From Amycolatopsis taiwanensis DSM 45107 (GTDB taxonomy: Bacteria; Actinomycetota; Actinomycetes; Mycobacteriales; Pseudonocardiaceae), in the NCBI RefSeq assembly GCF_000519205.1, contig NZ_KI912602.1, positions 1 through 64,000 of the forward strand: a stretch of 64,000 nucleotides of DNA, in the 5' to 3' direction. Below are positions 39,001-48,124 of the stretch, in pieces. Both the position numbers and the translations under genes were made by a program. The notes under the pieces are model-generated. The model was not told the DNA's origin and searched no databases. It saw only the letters and a program-made list of their open reading frames with translations. Position 1 is the first letter of the stretch; each line of letters begins with the position of its first letter.

Positions 39001-40283
39001 CGGCGTCGCGGTCGCTGGACCTGCACACCGCCGCCGGGCAGCGCAACCTGGGCATGGTCCTGTCGCTGTGGGACACGATCACCAAGAGCGGCCTGCCGAT
39101 CCAGCAGCAATACCGCACGGCGATCGACGACGTGGCCTCCGCGTTCGGGATCTCCCGCGACCGCGCGGCCGACTACCTCAAGCAGTTGGGCTTGATCCCG
39201 AAAGACTTCCAGTACAGCGTCACCGCGATCACCCAGGTCGACCGCAACAACTTCGACTCCTGGCTCAAGGGTGTGCTGTCCACCGGCGGATACGCCATGG
39301 ACTCCCGCAACCAGCAGAAGACCGTCGGTGGCACCGGCTACGCCACGGGTGGCCAGATTGCAGGCCCGGGCGGTCCGCGGGACGACGTGGTTCCGATCAT
39401 GGCGTCGGCGGGCGAGTTCATGCAGCCGGCGGACGCGGTCGACTACTACGGCGTCGGGTTCATGGAAGCCGTCCGCGCCAAGCAGCTACCGCGCGGCGGG
39501 GACGGCGCGGCGATGCCCGGGTACGCCTCGGGTGGCCTGATCGAGCAGGCCGCGAACAGCGTCTACACGGGCGCGTCGCTCGGCGCGGCCTACCTGGCGA
39601 CGAACAACGCACGCCGGGTCATGGGTTTCCCGACCATGCCGGACCTGCCGAAATATGACCCGGCTGGCGACGTGGGCGGAATGGTCGGCTACACCCCGAG
39701 CGCCGGGGTCGCCCAGTGGGCCGGTGTGATCCTCCAAGCCCTGTCGATGCTGGGCCAGGCTCCGGGATGGTTGGGCACGGTCGAACGCCGTATGAACCAG
39801 GAGTCGGGCGGTAATCCGAATGCAGTAAACCGCTGGGACAGCAACTGGAAGGCCGGGCACCCGTCCGTTGGCCTCATGCAGGTCATCCGCGGCACCTACG
39901 CGGCATACAAGGGCCCGGACGTTGGCCCGTACATGTACGGGGTGAGCGTCAACCCGCTGTCCAACGTCTTCGCCGGATTGAACTATGCGATCCACCGGTA
40001 CGGGTCGCTAGCGGCGTTGAACAGGCCGGGCGGCTACGACAACGGTGGCCTGCTCGATCCCGGCTGGACGGCGGTCTACAACGGCACCAGATCGCCAGAG
40101 AATGTGCGCACCTCACAGCAGGAAGACCAGCTACTCGCCGAGCTCCAGGCGTTGCGTGCCGAAGTCCAGGCCGCCGGCGGCGTGCACATCCACCAGTCGT
40201 TCAACGGCAACCGCTGGTCGCCGGAAGAACTGGCCGCGGCGTCCTCGCGACGGGCGGCCGAGGCGTTCAGGGGGCTGGGTTGA
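36054..40283 (+). CDS. Tape measure protein with C-terminal transglycosylase domain
   Basis: The 1409-aa protein sets tail length and is ejected with DNA. It opens with FDAGAIEATLTLNRTPFQRG, then imperfect repeats (LADWRRLQEATNLAIGIN type). Several hydrophobic segments (IAAAIIAATPFIGGAILAGI) and a long coiled coil (about residues 720-980, DAHRSVEQAARAVADAQQGV) follow. Near the end WLGTVERRMNQESGGNPNAV, then VGLMQVIRGTYAAYKG is a soluble lytic transglycosylase (SLT/goose-lysozyme-like) domain with the Glu in NQESGG. GTG 36054 is used; TTG 36063 is an alternative. Confidence 0.9.
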   Translation: MRALAFDAGAIEATLTLNRTPFQRGLDQARADKQRFVDEDFTVDLDLDTAAASGHLNEFRASHSDPLGIGIDLDTARAGVAFADWRRLQEATNLAIGINLGTAQAGVALADWRRLQEATALGVDVNVDTSLASARMAQWRATEGSHTLRADVQADTSGATRSIDGFNSHWKLIAAAIIAATPFIGGAILAGIGAGFVGVAALAEKSNEQVKASWRQLWSDVVLGTRDAANQIVPQIVGAANQIDATVRRVGPDLKQAMAAAGPDIVTLTRGLDDLALNVVPGLTSAMRNAQPVAQGMASLLGTLGTAAGDTFESLGQHSSELGTDLASLGHVVQSVLGLATTVIEVAASAWAQNAGTIDAAINGVTTAASALAQGALPLLSGTLSVVANILQGITTVLGPIAPLLGTVGGAALATWAAFKLADLVTSGVKALAIGVVTLAANFEAGATRAAAYTASMLGVEAESSAAAGAITAAGTAAATAGTEMGIGLSALAGPIGIVAGLAAGAIALGAAFIHTGGDAVQLTGNMDSLTAALERSHGAMDQAAQDALRAEPDFKAVTGAAAQFGVSQQDVADAVTKGGAALDGLRVRLQQIIDAHKVLVADEVTGDLDWTGQFDATGQAAQGVLTALNNLTREYGDASAAAADATTAQNSAAAALANSSQYQESASSTANLLGLSLANVTSGYQSVILASGSASASVAATSEAFLKQQLAVAQAATSMTQQFTQADAQVVQAEQSVADAHRSVEQAARAVADAQQGVVNAAHSLAQAQRSLQDAYTGVATAEQAYTRAQQAELQAQQALNKAREQAIQDLKDLHLQLEDQVLSEQQARVQLFDAEQAAAEQGVTADNARTIAAQEVTATNEAQIKAALSLIGAQNALNDTLNSGDKLRKQVNDADRAGVDGAPGVLSAQNALRNAQDQVASSAAALVKAHQQVEDAQYGVQQASLALQHAHQQVTDAQYQEQRAADQLRVAQQNLRDAQDAASRSLDLHTAAGQRNLGMVLSLWDTITKSGLPIQQQYRTAIDDVASAFGISRDRAADYLKQLGLIPKDFQYSVTAITQVDRNNFDSWLKGVLSTGGYAMDSRNQQKTVGGTGYATGGQIAGPGGPRDDVVPIMASAGEFMQPADAVDYYGVGFMEAVRAKQLPRGGDGAAMPGYASGGLIEQAANSVYTGASLGAAYLATNNARRVMGFPTMPDLPKYDPAGDVGGMVGYTPSAGVAQWAGVILQALSMLGQAPGWLGTVERRMNQESGGNPNAVNRWDSNWKAGHPSVGLMQVIRGTYAAYKGPDVGPYMYGVSVNPLSNVFAGLNYAIHRYGSLAALNRPGGYDNGGLLDPGWTAVYNGTRSPENVRTSQQEDQLLAELQALRAEVQAAGGVHIHQSFNGNRWSPEELAAASSRRAAEAFRGLG

Positions 40284-41611
40284 CCACGACGGTGACCGTC
40301 GGTGGGTTGGTGATGGGCCAGCCCGCCGTGGACGACTACGGCGTGACCTGGTGGCACCAGAAACTCTCCGGCTGGCGCGACGGCGTCCCGATGCGCACCA
40401 ACTTCACCGACCGGCCGCAGGGAGCAGGCGCCTACGACGGGCCCGCCTACCCGGACAAGCGGGTCATCGTCGTGGCCGGCACGCTGCGAGCGCCCGACAA
40501 CCTTGAGCGAGAGCGCGCGATGCGCCGACTCGCGGCGTGCCTGGCCGACGGGTCGATGGGGCAGATGACCGTCGCCGACGAGCTCGGCACGCTCATGGCG
40601 TGGGTGCGGCGCTCGGACAAACCGACGATGACCATGACCGGCACCACCTGGTGCGACTATTCGATGCAGTTCACAGCGCCGGAGCCGCGGCTGGTCGACA
40701 CACAGCTGCAGGCGGCCACGACGTTGATGGCGCAGCCCGGCGCGGGCGGGGTCGCCTGGAACGGCACCGTGCCGATCCTGAACAGCAACGCCACGTTCGA
40801 GACGGGCACGGACCCGTGGGCCGCGACCGTGGGCACGCTCGCGTGGTCGGGGGCGCGGGCGCACGCCGGCACCTACTCGGCGCAGATCACCCCGACCGGG
40901 TCCGCCGCAACGGCGGCGATCCAATCGGAGCTGGTGCCGGTCACGGCCGGGAAAACCTACCGGGCTCGCACCTGGGTGTGGGTCACCAACGCGGTGACCA
41001 GCAACTACTCGCCCTCGATCGCCTGGTACAACTCGGCGGGCACGCTGCTGTCTACCTCAGCCAGCGCACAGTCGGTGCCGGCGGGGACCTGGACCCAAGT
41101 GGATGTGGTTGCCGCCGCGCCAGTGGGAGCGACGCAGGCGCGGATGGTGCCGACCCTGTCGGGCACCCCGGCCGCGGGGCAGATCTGGTATGTCGACGAC
41201 GCCACCCTGCGCTTGAACCCGACCGGAACGGAGTGGAACGGCCCAGCCGGAACCACTGGCCTGTCGTGGGGACAGCCATCCGACACCGGCACCGTCGTGG
41301 TCGACAACCTCGACGGCACCGCCGAGGCGGACCTGCTGATCACGATCACCGGGCCGTGTTCCAACCCGTCGGTGTCGACGTCGGATTCGTGGATCACCTA
41401 CCAGGGTGACCTGTCGCCCACCGACACGCTGGAAATCAACACCGGAACCGGGTCGGTGCAGCTCAACGGCGCCAACCGGCGTCCCCGGCTGCGGCGTGCC
41501 CAGTGGTTCACCGCGCTGGCCGGCGAACAACTCGCCGTGCGATTCACCTGCGAGGGCATCGAGAACGCGCAGGCCACCATGACCGTGCAGTGGAGAGTGA
41601 GTTACGCATGA
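40280..41611 (+). CDS. Distal tail (Dit-like) protein with inserted carbohydrate-binding module
   Basis: Of 443 aa, residues 1-150 look like the Dit ring domain (TVTVGGLVMGQPAVDDYGVT, RPQGAGAYDGPAYPDKRVIV, DNLERERAMRRLAACL). Residues about 165-310 are a beta-sandwich like CBM4/9 modules (NATFETGTDPWAATVGTLAW, SGARAHAGTYSAQITPTGSA). The end resembles the Dit galectin-like part (TDTLEINTGTGSVQLNGANR). It would be an 'evolved Dit' that binds cell-surface sugar. Confidence 0.72.
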   Translation: MTTTVTVGGLVMGQPAVDDYGVTWWHQKLSGWRDGVPMRTNFTDRPQGAGAYDGPAYPDKRVIVVAGTLRAPDNLERERAMRRLAACLADGSMGQMTVADELGTLMAWVRRSDKPTMTMTGTTWCDYSMQFTAPEPRLVDTQLQAATTLMAQPGAGGVAWNGTVPILNSNATFETGTDPWAATVGTLAWSGARAHAGTYSAQITPTGSAATAAIQSELVPVTAGKTYRARTWVWVTNAVTSNYSPSIAWYNSAGTLLSTSASAQSVPAGTWTQVDVVAAAPVGATQARMVPTLSGTPAAGQIWYVDDATLRLNPTGTEWNGPAGTTGLSWGQPSDTGTVVVDNLDGTAEADLLITITGPCSNPSVSTSDSWITYQGDLSPTDTLEINTGTGSVQLNGANRRPRLRRAQWFTALAGEQLAVRFTCEGIENAQATMTVQWRVSYA

Positions 41612-42711
41612 CCGCCGTCGCGATGACCGACGCGCTGCCGTTGACCGAAGCGGACGGCTCCACCGGCCGCAACAACGGCCGCGATTTCCGCAAGGGTCTG
41701 CTCGCGTCGTTGCTGGTGCCGGACGTGAAGACCGACCCGCTCGCGGTGCGTAATGGGGTCCTGCCCCACGACTACGACACCAACGGGGTCACCTCGCTGC
41801 GCGTGGAAGCCCAGGCCACCCCCGACAACACCGCGCTGGTTCGACCCGGACCCTTCGTGTGCGAACGCGCCGGCCAAGGCCCCTACATCGGATGGACGGA
41901 GACCGCGCTCACCGTCACCCCACCCAACGCGGACGTGTCCAACCCCAGGATCGACGTCGTGTACGCGCACGTGCGCGACATCGCCAGCATCGCCACCGAC
42001 CCCGGCACCGGGCCCGTGCTCGATGTCCTGCAGGGAACCCCGGCGGCCAGCCCCACGGCGCCCACCGCGCTGCCGGACGGCGCGGTCGCGCTCGCCCAAG
42101 TGCTCCGGCCCGCGAACAACTCGACGATCACCGCCGCGCGCATCACCGACGTGCGTAGGTCGTCGGGGTTGTGGGGCGCGGTGCGGGTCCTGCTCGCTGG
42201 CGACGCGGTCTCCGATCCCGGCAAAGTCCGCGGCGAACTCCGGTTCCGGGCCGCCGCCGGGTCGCTGCCGGCGCTGGTCGATTACTGGGACGGCACCCAG
42301 TGGCGCGGCACCATGTCGTTCGTCGTGACCGACACGTTCCCCGGCACCCCGGACTCGGCGTCGCTGGTGTACGGCACGGTGGGCAACTCCACGTCGATCG
42401 TGACCACGACGATTCCCGATCCCGGCTTCCCGTACCGGCTCACCGGCGCCGCGCACCTACGGGGCATGACGTTCACCAACAACATCAACGGGTCGTTCTA
42501 CATCAACGTCAACAACGGGCCGTTCGCGTCCGCGATCGTTGTGGCTGGTCCAGGCCCCGAAAACATCTACCTCATGCCCGTGGGCGGCACGGTCTACACC
42601 GGGTCGGTCACCGCGCGGCTCAAGGTCGACCCGATCGGGCCAGGGAACGGCCAGATCACTTGGCGCGGCGACGTCCGCAACAAGATCACCTACACCATCA
42701 TCCCGGCCTGA
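41608..42711 (+). CDS. Minor tail/baseplate protein, receptor-related
   Basis: The 367-aa protein (DALPLTEADGSTGRNNGRDF, FVCERAGQGPYIGWTETALT, YAHVRDIASIATDPGTGPVL, PTALPDGAVALAQVLRPANN) has the pattern of actinophage tail-tip proteins whose N-terminal part attaches to the tail. Its C-terminal beta part (SSTSIVTTTIPDPG-like) may bind the host. ATG 41608 overlaps the previous stop. Confidence 0.68.
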   Translation: MTAVAMTDALPLTEADGSTGRNNGRDFRKGLLASLLVPDVKTDPLAVRNGVLPHDYDTNGVTSLRVEAQATPDNTALVRPGPFVCERAGQGPYIGWTETALTVTPPNADVSNPRIDVVYAHVRDIASIATDPGTGPVLDVLQGTPAASPTAPTALPDGAVALAQVLRPANNSTITAARITDVRRSSGLWGAVRVLLAGDAVSDPGKVRGELRFRAAAGSLPALVDYWDGTQWRGTMSFVVTDTFPGTPDSASLVYGTVGNSTSIVTTTIPDPGFPYRLTGAAHLRGMTFTNNINGSFYINVNNGPFASAIVVAGPGPENIYLMPVGGTVYTGSVTARLKVDPIGPGNGQITWRGDVRNKITYTIIPA

Positions 42712-42723
42712 CGGGAGGCCTGC

Positions 42724-44619
42724 GTGGCTATCATCCCGGTCGGCTCCCTCGTCTCCGCCTCCGGCAGCGGCCTGTCCAGCCTCACCGTCACCCCGACCGC
42801 CGTCGGCAACGCGATCATCCTCGCGGTGGACGTGCTGTCCGACTACATTTCATCCACCCAGGTCACCGGCGGAAACTGCACCTGGACCCGCCTCTACGGG
42901 CCCGTGATCGACGACGTGCCGATCCTCTACGACCTCTGGTTGGGCGTGGCCACATCAACCGGGCCCGCCACTGTTCAACTCGGCTTCTCCGGCAACGTCG
43001 GCGGCATCTGGGTCGAGACTGTCGCCAGCCAGTTCCGCTCCAGCCGCGGCCCGGCCGCCAGCTGGACACTCGACACCGCCACCCTGCAGCTCAACGCCGA
43101 CTCGACCGAGGTGCCGTTCCCGGCGTTGACACCGGCCGGCCCCGGCGAGCTGTACTGGGGTTATGCCGTGGTCGACAACACCGGCGAACCCGGCGACAGC
43201 GCCGGCTGGACGTTCCAGCTGGCTGACACCAACAACATCGTCGCCTTCAAAACCTGGGTCGGTGCAGGCGACGCACCGACCGCGCACCAGGCCGTCCCCG
43301 GGTTCTCCCGTGTCGTTGCCGTGCTGCTCGGCGACGGCAGCCCCACCACGCCGACCAGCACCGCGCCGCCGGCCGTCGTGTCCCGCACGACGCGGCCCCG
43401 CCCGCCCCGCCTACCCCAGTTCCGGCTCGCGATCGCCAACACCACCACCGGGCAGGTAGTGGCCGACCTGCCATGGACCGGGGTGCCCCAATGGTCGCGA
43501 GGCATCAACATCTCCGGCACGCTGCGGGCCACGATCCCGCTGTGGCCCCGCCTAGAGGCCGACACGCTGCAGTACCTGCGGGAGCCGTACCGGTGGACGG
43601 TGCTGTGGTGCTACGGCCACCAGATCTTGCAAGCCGGCATGCTGGTCAAGACCACACCCTCTGACGATCTGAGCACCGCAGAGCTGGGCATCATGACGCT
43701 GTGGGACTTCCTGTCCCGCAAACGCCTGGTCTACAGCACTCCCGGCTTGATCTCCGCAGGCGGTGACATCACTAGCCCGGCCGCCGATATGGCGTTCGGT
43801 CCCACCTCGCCCGACCCCGCTAACCAAAATCTCTCGTGGGGCTCTGTGGCGCGACGACTCGTCGAGATGGCCACGGTCGGTAACACCTACCCGCAGTTCT
43901 GGTTGCCGATCGTGCTGCCCGATGTCACCGCCGGCACCGCGACGATCACCTACTTCGCCACGGACTTCGCCTACACGGGGCAGCGGCTGACCGAGATCAC
44001 GCAGATGGACGGCGGCCCCGAGCTTGAGTTCAGCCCGGAGTTCACTGATGCCAGCGAGTCCGCGTTCACGTGGCGGATGCGCATTGGGGCGCCGCGGCTC
44101 GGCCAGTTGGGGTTCCCGCACGCCTGGGACTACGGCAAAGCCGCCCAAACCTACGTGCCGAGCCGTGACGGCGCGGATATGACGTTCCGGACCATCAGCA
44201 AAGGGCAGGACTCGCGCAACTCGAGCGGCGGCAGCCTGGCGTGGGCGGACTCGGTATCCGTCACGCCGCCGTGGGGTTTCGCCGGGTGGCCGTGGCTGCA
44301 AACGATCGACACCTCGCACGTGTCCGAGACGGACGGCTCGGTGCTGCAGAGCTACGCGGTACAGGACACGACCACCAACCAGTACCCCATCGAGACCGCG
44401 GCCGCCGTGGTGCGTGTGGATGGCCGCTCCGCCAGCGGCCTGCGCACCGGCTCACCGTCGATCGACCAGGTACTGCCCGGCGACACCGCCGTGTTCACCC
44501 TGCATGGCCATCCAACCGAGAACGACGGCCAGTACGGGCAGCGCGTCATCGGCATCGGTTCCGGCGCTGACCTGTGGACCGCGGCGCTCACACTCCAGGT
44601 ACTGGGGGAGGTGACGTGA
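42724..44619 (+). CDS. Tail tip hub (Tal/Gp28-like) protein
   Basis: 631 aa. The first ~210 residues are a Ser/Thr-rich beta domain (PTAVGNAIILAVDVLSDYIS). From about 245 comes the hub part: VADLPWTGVPQWSRGINISG, TLRATIPLWPRLEADTLQYL, REPYRWTVLWCYGHQILQAG and DFLSRKRLVYSTPG. The C-terminus (VLPGDTAVFTLHGHPTENDG) completes it. Fusion of an N-terminal surface-binding-like domain onto the hub is notable. RBS GGGAGGC before GTG 42724. Confidence 0.72.
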   Translation: MAIIPVGSLVSASGSGLSSLTVTPTAVGNAIILAVDVLSDYISSTQVTGGNCTWTRLYGPVIDDVPILYDLWLGVATSTGPATVQLGFSGNVGGIWVETVASQFRSSRGPAASWTLDTATLQLNADSTEVPFPALTPAGPGELYWGYAVVDNTGEPGDSAGWTFQLADTNNIVAFKTWVGAGDAPTAHQAVPGFSRVVAVLLGDGSPTTPTSTAPPAVVSRTTRPRPPRLPQFRLAIANTTTGQVVADLPWTGVPQWSRGINISGTLRATIPLWPRLEADTLQYLREPYRWTVLWCYGHQILQAGMLVKTTPSDDLSTAELGIMTLWDFLSRKRLVYSTPGLISAGGDITSPAADMAFGPTSPDPANQNLSWGSVARRLVEMATVGNTYPQFWLPIVLPDVTAGTATITYFATDFAYTGQRLTEITQMDGGPELEFSPEFTDASESAFTWRMRIGAPRLGQLGFPHAWDYGKAAQTYVPSRDGADMTFRTISKGQDSRNSSGGSLAWADSVSVTPPWGFAGWPWLQTIDTSHVSETDGSVLQSYAVQDTTTNQYPIETAAAVVRVDGRSASGLRTGSPSIDQVLPGDTAVFTLHGHPTENDGQYGQRVIGIGSGADLWTAALTLQVLGEVT

Positions 44620-45191
44620 CCTACCCAGCGATCCCGGACGGCCGCCCCCGCACACCACCGGATCTGGCGGCGGAGGTCGCGCGTCTGCAACGCCAGGTCG
44701 CGGAGCTGACCCGCCGTGGACCAGTTCCGACGCTTCTGCCGGTATGCCGGATCAAGTTGAACGTCAACGTGCCAATGTCCGCGGGCATCGACATGTGGGC
44801 ACAGGGCAACTGGGTTGTCGGTGAAGACCCGGACGGGCTGTTCACAGCGGGCGGCACAAGCGCAAACCCCAACTCCTTTGTCCGCATCCAGAAGACCGCC
44901 CGGTACCTGGTGTCGGTGACCGGCCTGTTTAGCGGCGTGCCAGTGAACGCAACCTGTGTCGCGTTCGCAGCACTGGGCGCCCCCAACCCGAACAACTCGA
45001 TCACACGCGACCCGCGCAACAGCTCAAACGCGGGCAGCGACGGCGTAACCCCGCACGCGTGGCGTGGCCGGGTGCTGAACGCGGGCGACCTCATCTACTG
45101 GGGTCACTGGGCATCGACGACCTGCACCCTCAACGCCACCAGCTTCACCGTCCCCACAGAGTTCTCCCTCTACTGGTTAGGACCAAGGTGA
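44616..45191 (+). CDS. Tail tip protein, TNF/C1q-like beta fold
   Basis: GTG 44616 overlaps the previous stop. The 191-aa protein has an N-terminal coiled coil (PPDLAAEVARLQRQVAELTR) for trimerisation and a beta-jelly-roll C-terminus (FVRIQKTARYLVSVTGLFSG, VLNAGDLIYWGHWASTTCTL, VPTEFSLYWLGPR). This plan fits a trimeric receptor-binding tip. Confidence 0.65.
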   Translation: MTYPAIPDGRPRTPPDLAAEVARLQRQVAELTRRGPVPTLLPVCRIKLNVNVPMSAGIDMWAQGNWVVGEDPDGLFTAGGTSANPNSFVRIQKTARYLVSVTGLFSGVPVNATCVAFAALGAPNPNNSITRDPRNSSNAGSDGVTPHAWRGRVLNAGDLIYWGHWASTTCTLNATSFTVPTEFSLYWLGPR

Positions 45192-45192
45192 T

Positions 45193-45510
45193 ATGACCAC
45201 TCCCGCATCGGCCTACGCCGCCGCAGCCACCACCGCGCAGAACGCCGGTTTCCAGGACCGGGTGCGTGCCGCCCTGCTCGCCGCCTGCGTCCGCGTCGGG
45301 GCCGACACCTTCACCGACCCCAACCAGAAGGCCTACTTCATCGGGCTGTCGAACTCGATCATCGGGAACCCCGACCACTACGTCACCGTGTACGCCTGGC
45401 TGCTCGCCGGGTACAGCCAGCTCGACACCGAATGCGACGACGCGGACCTTGACGCAGCGATCACCTCGCTGTGGCCCACGGTGTCCGGCTACGTCTCCGT
45501 CCAAGCCTGA
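45193..45510 (+). CDS. Hypothetical small tail/late protein, 105 aa
   Basis: Helical protein: AYAAAATTAQNAGFQDRVRA, ALLAACVRVGADTFTDPNQK, AYFIGLSNSIIGNP. A conserved-looking small late protein of unknown function between the tail tip and lysis genes. Followed by a hairpin. Confidence 0.6.
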   Translation: MTTPASAYAAAATTAQNAGFQDRVRAALLAACVRVGADTFTDPNQKAYFIGLSNSIIGNPDHYVTVYAWLLAGYSQLDTECDDADLDAAITSLWPTVSGYVSVQA

Positions 45511-45537
45511 CACGCGCCCTCTTTCTCGACCCCGTCC

Positions 45538-45562
45538 AGCCCCGACCGCCGTGGTTGGGGCT
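45538..45562 (+). terminator. Hairpin before the lysis cassette
   Basis: AGCCCCGACC (45538-45547) pairs with GGTTGGGGCT (45553-45562) with one G-T wobble and a 5-nt loop, then TTCTCATG. Marks the boundary between tail and lysis cassettes. Confidence 0.72.
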
Positions 45563-45613
45563 TTCTCATGTGAGGACCCATGATCTTCCGTCTACGCCGG
45601 ATCCGAGGTGAAC

Positions 45614-46512
<899 letters not shown>

Positions 46513-46521
46513 GGACCCAGC

Positions 46522-47466
46522 ATGGCGACAGTTCTGGACTACAGCGACGGATTCCCCGGAGCGGGCGCGATCGCTGCGGCCGGGCACATCGGCGCGGTCC
46601 GCTACATCGGTTTCCCGGGCCGGAGGAAGTGCACCACCGCCGCGGAACTCGCCGACTTCAGCCGCCACGGCATCGGCATGGCGCTGGTGTACGAGGACTT
46701 CAACGGCGATTGGCTCAACGGCTACGCGGGTGGGCAGAGCTCTGCGCAGCGGGCCCGCAACCACGCGAACGCCGTGGGCTTCCCGGCTTCCCGGCCGATC
46801 TATATGGCCGTCGACCGTGACGTGGTGACCGCCGCGCAGTTCGACGTGATGGCGGCCTACCTCGCCGGTGCGGGCAGTGTCCTCGGCCGCGGCCTGACCG
46901 GTGTTTACGGCGAGCACGATGTGTGCGCCAGGGCCGCCGGTGATGGTGTCGCGTCGTGGTTCTGGCAGTGCCGCGCCTGGTCCGGCACGCCGGTGCGCCT
47001 GTTCCCCGGGCGGCACCTCTATCAGGGTGTCGGCACCGTGCGCGTGGGCGGTGTCGACTGCGACGTGTCCGATGTGCTCCGCGACGACTGGGGCCAGCAC
47101 AACCACATCAACACCTTCTTGAAGGAGATCGACCCCATGTCCGTGATCCCGTTCTCGCTGCCCTACGCCGCCGACTTCGACAACGTGGCACTCCCGTTCG
47201 AAGTCGGCACCAGCAGCAGCGTCATCGCCCAGGGCTGGGTGTCGCTGCTCGCGACGTTCGGCGACAGCAACTACGAGGTGATCTGCCTCAAGGGCGGCCA
47301 GGTGGTGCCCTTCAAATCCCAGTCCGCCGCGACGGTGGGCGTCCTGAAGGAGAACACGCGCGTGTTCTTCCAGTTCCCGGACGGCGCCGAAGGCCTCGCC
47401 ATCCGATACAAGAACCTGACCCCAGGCGCCCGGCTCGGCTACTCCTTCCCCCAGATCCCGAAGTGA
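46522..47466 (+). CDS. Endolysin with DUF1906 (glycoside-hydrolase-like) domain
   Basis: Residues 1-200 are a DUF1906/Rv2525c-like TIM-barrel domain: ATVLDYSDGFPGAGAIAAAG, AVRYIGFPG, ALVYEDFNGDWLNGYAGG, PIYMAVDRDVVTAAQFDVMA, GVYGEHDVCARAAG and ASWFWQCRAWSG. Acidic residues in LDYSD, YEDF and AVDRD are candidates for glycosidase catalysis. The C-terminal 100 aa (MSVIPFSLPYAADFDNVALP) form a beta-rich likely cell-wall-binding part. It lies between the membrane proteins and the holin, as expected of a lysin. Confidence 0.8.
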   Translation: MATVLDYSDGFPGAGAIAAAGHIGAVRYIGFPGRRKCTTAAELADFSRHGIGMALVYEDFNGDWLNGYAGGQSSAQRARNHANAVGFPASRPIYMAVDRDVVTAAQFDVMAAYLAGAGSVLGRGLTGVYGEHDVCARAAGDGVASWFWQCRAWSGTPVRLFPGRHLYQGVGTVRVGGVDCDVSDVLRDDWGQHNHINTFLKEIDPMSVIPFSLPYAADFDNVALPFEVGTSSSVIAQGWVSLLATFGDSNYEVICLKGGQVVPFKSQSAATVGVLKENTRVFFQFPDGAEGLAIRYKNLTPGARLGYSFPQIPK

Positions 47467-47477
47467 GAGGACAGCAG

Positions 47478-47726
47478 ATGTCCGACCAAATCGACCCCCA
47501 GACGCCGGGAACGGTGCAGGGCTACCACGCGCAGACCCAGGACGACATCGACCTGGTCAACCAGATCAAGACGCTGGAGTCGCAGGTCGCGGAGTTGTGG
47601 AAGGAAGTCCAGCGGCGCCCGTCCACCGACAAGCGCATGGCCGCGATTGCGCGCACCGAGATCGAGACTGGCTTCATGTGGCTGGTGCGCAGCGTCTTCC
47701 AGCCCGCCACCAACTTCGACAACTGA
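47478..47726 (+). CDS. Acb2/Tad1 hairpin-domain protein, candidate anti-CBASS sponge
   Basis: This 82-aa protein consists of a long helix (QDDIDLVNQIKTLESQVAEL, WKEVQRRPSTDKR) followed by the conserved C-terminus RMAAIARTEIETGFMWLVRS and VFQPATNF. That ending (R-W/M-x-x-I/V-A-R-T-x-x-x-x-G-F-M/T-x-L-V-R-x-V) is the hallmark I know of Acb2-type proteins, which bind cyclic oligonucleotides and block CBASS and Thoeris signalling. RBS GAGAGGACAGCAG precedes ATG 47478. It sits between lysin and holin. Function in this element is by family, not shown. Confidence 0.74.
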   Translation: MSDQIDPQTPGTVQGYHAQTQDDIDLVNQIKTLESQVAELWKEVQRRPSTDKRMAAIARTEIETGFMWLVRSVFQPATNFDN

Positions 47727-47734
47727 GAGGAACC

Positions 47735-48031
47735 ATGGACTTCAAGCACGAGCTGCAGGTCATCGAAGGCCGACTCATCGACAAGGTTGAGGCCAAGGTG
47801 AAGGCTGCCAGCACGGCCGCCGCGGTCACCGGTCTGGTCCTGTCCCTGCTCGGCGCCTACGTGTTTCGTGGCGCGGTTCCGGAGTGGGTGCAGGCTCTGA
47901 TCGACACTGTGGTGACCGGTGGCCTCGCGTTCGTGGCCGGCTGGCTGGCGAAGCACACACCCCGCACGATCGCGCCACCACCAGCACCGGTCACTCCAGC
48001 GCCACCGCCGACTCCTCCCGCCAGCGCCTGA
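47735..48031 (+). CDS. Holin
   Basis: The 98-aa protein has a basic helical N-terminus (DFKHELQVIEGRLIDKVEAK), two hydrophobic segments (AAAVTGLVLSLLGAYVFRGA and VTGGLAFVAGWLAKH) and a Pro-rich tail. Size, two TMs and position after the lysin fit a holin. It is the last plus-strand phage gene before the terminator. Confidence 0.72.
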   Translation: MDFKHELQVIEGRLIDKVEAKVKAASTAAAVTGLVLSLLGAYVFRGAVPEWVQALIDTVVTGGLAFVAGWLAKHTPRTIAPPPAPVTPAPPPTPPASA

Positions 48032-48068
48032 CAGATCCACCAGACGGCCGCTCGTCGCCCGGCGGCCG

Positions 48069-48115
48069 AAAGCCCCCGCGGTCCCCGTTTCCGACGGGTT
48101 GACCGCGGGGGCTTT
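48069..48115. terminator. Bidirectional terminator at the phage/AICE-like junction
   Basis: AAAGCCCCCGCGGTC (48069-48083) pairs perfectly with GACCGCGGGGGCTTT (48101-48115) around a 17-nt loop, which itself contains CCCGT/ACGGG. It closes the late operon and, read from the other strand, the gene ending at 48125. Confidence 0.82.
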
Positions 48116-48124
48116 TCTCTGTGC

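Noticed and set aside
48032-48124. Hidden third att core at the phage/AICE junction
   Set aside because: The interval holds only the terminator hairpin and no recognisable part of the 45-bp core by eye. A degenerate copy elsewhere is not excluded.
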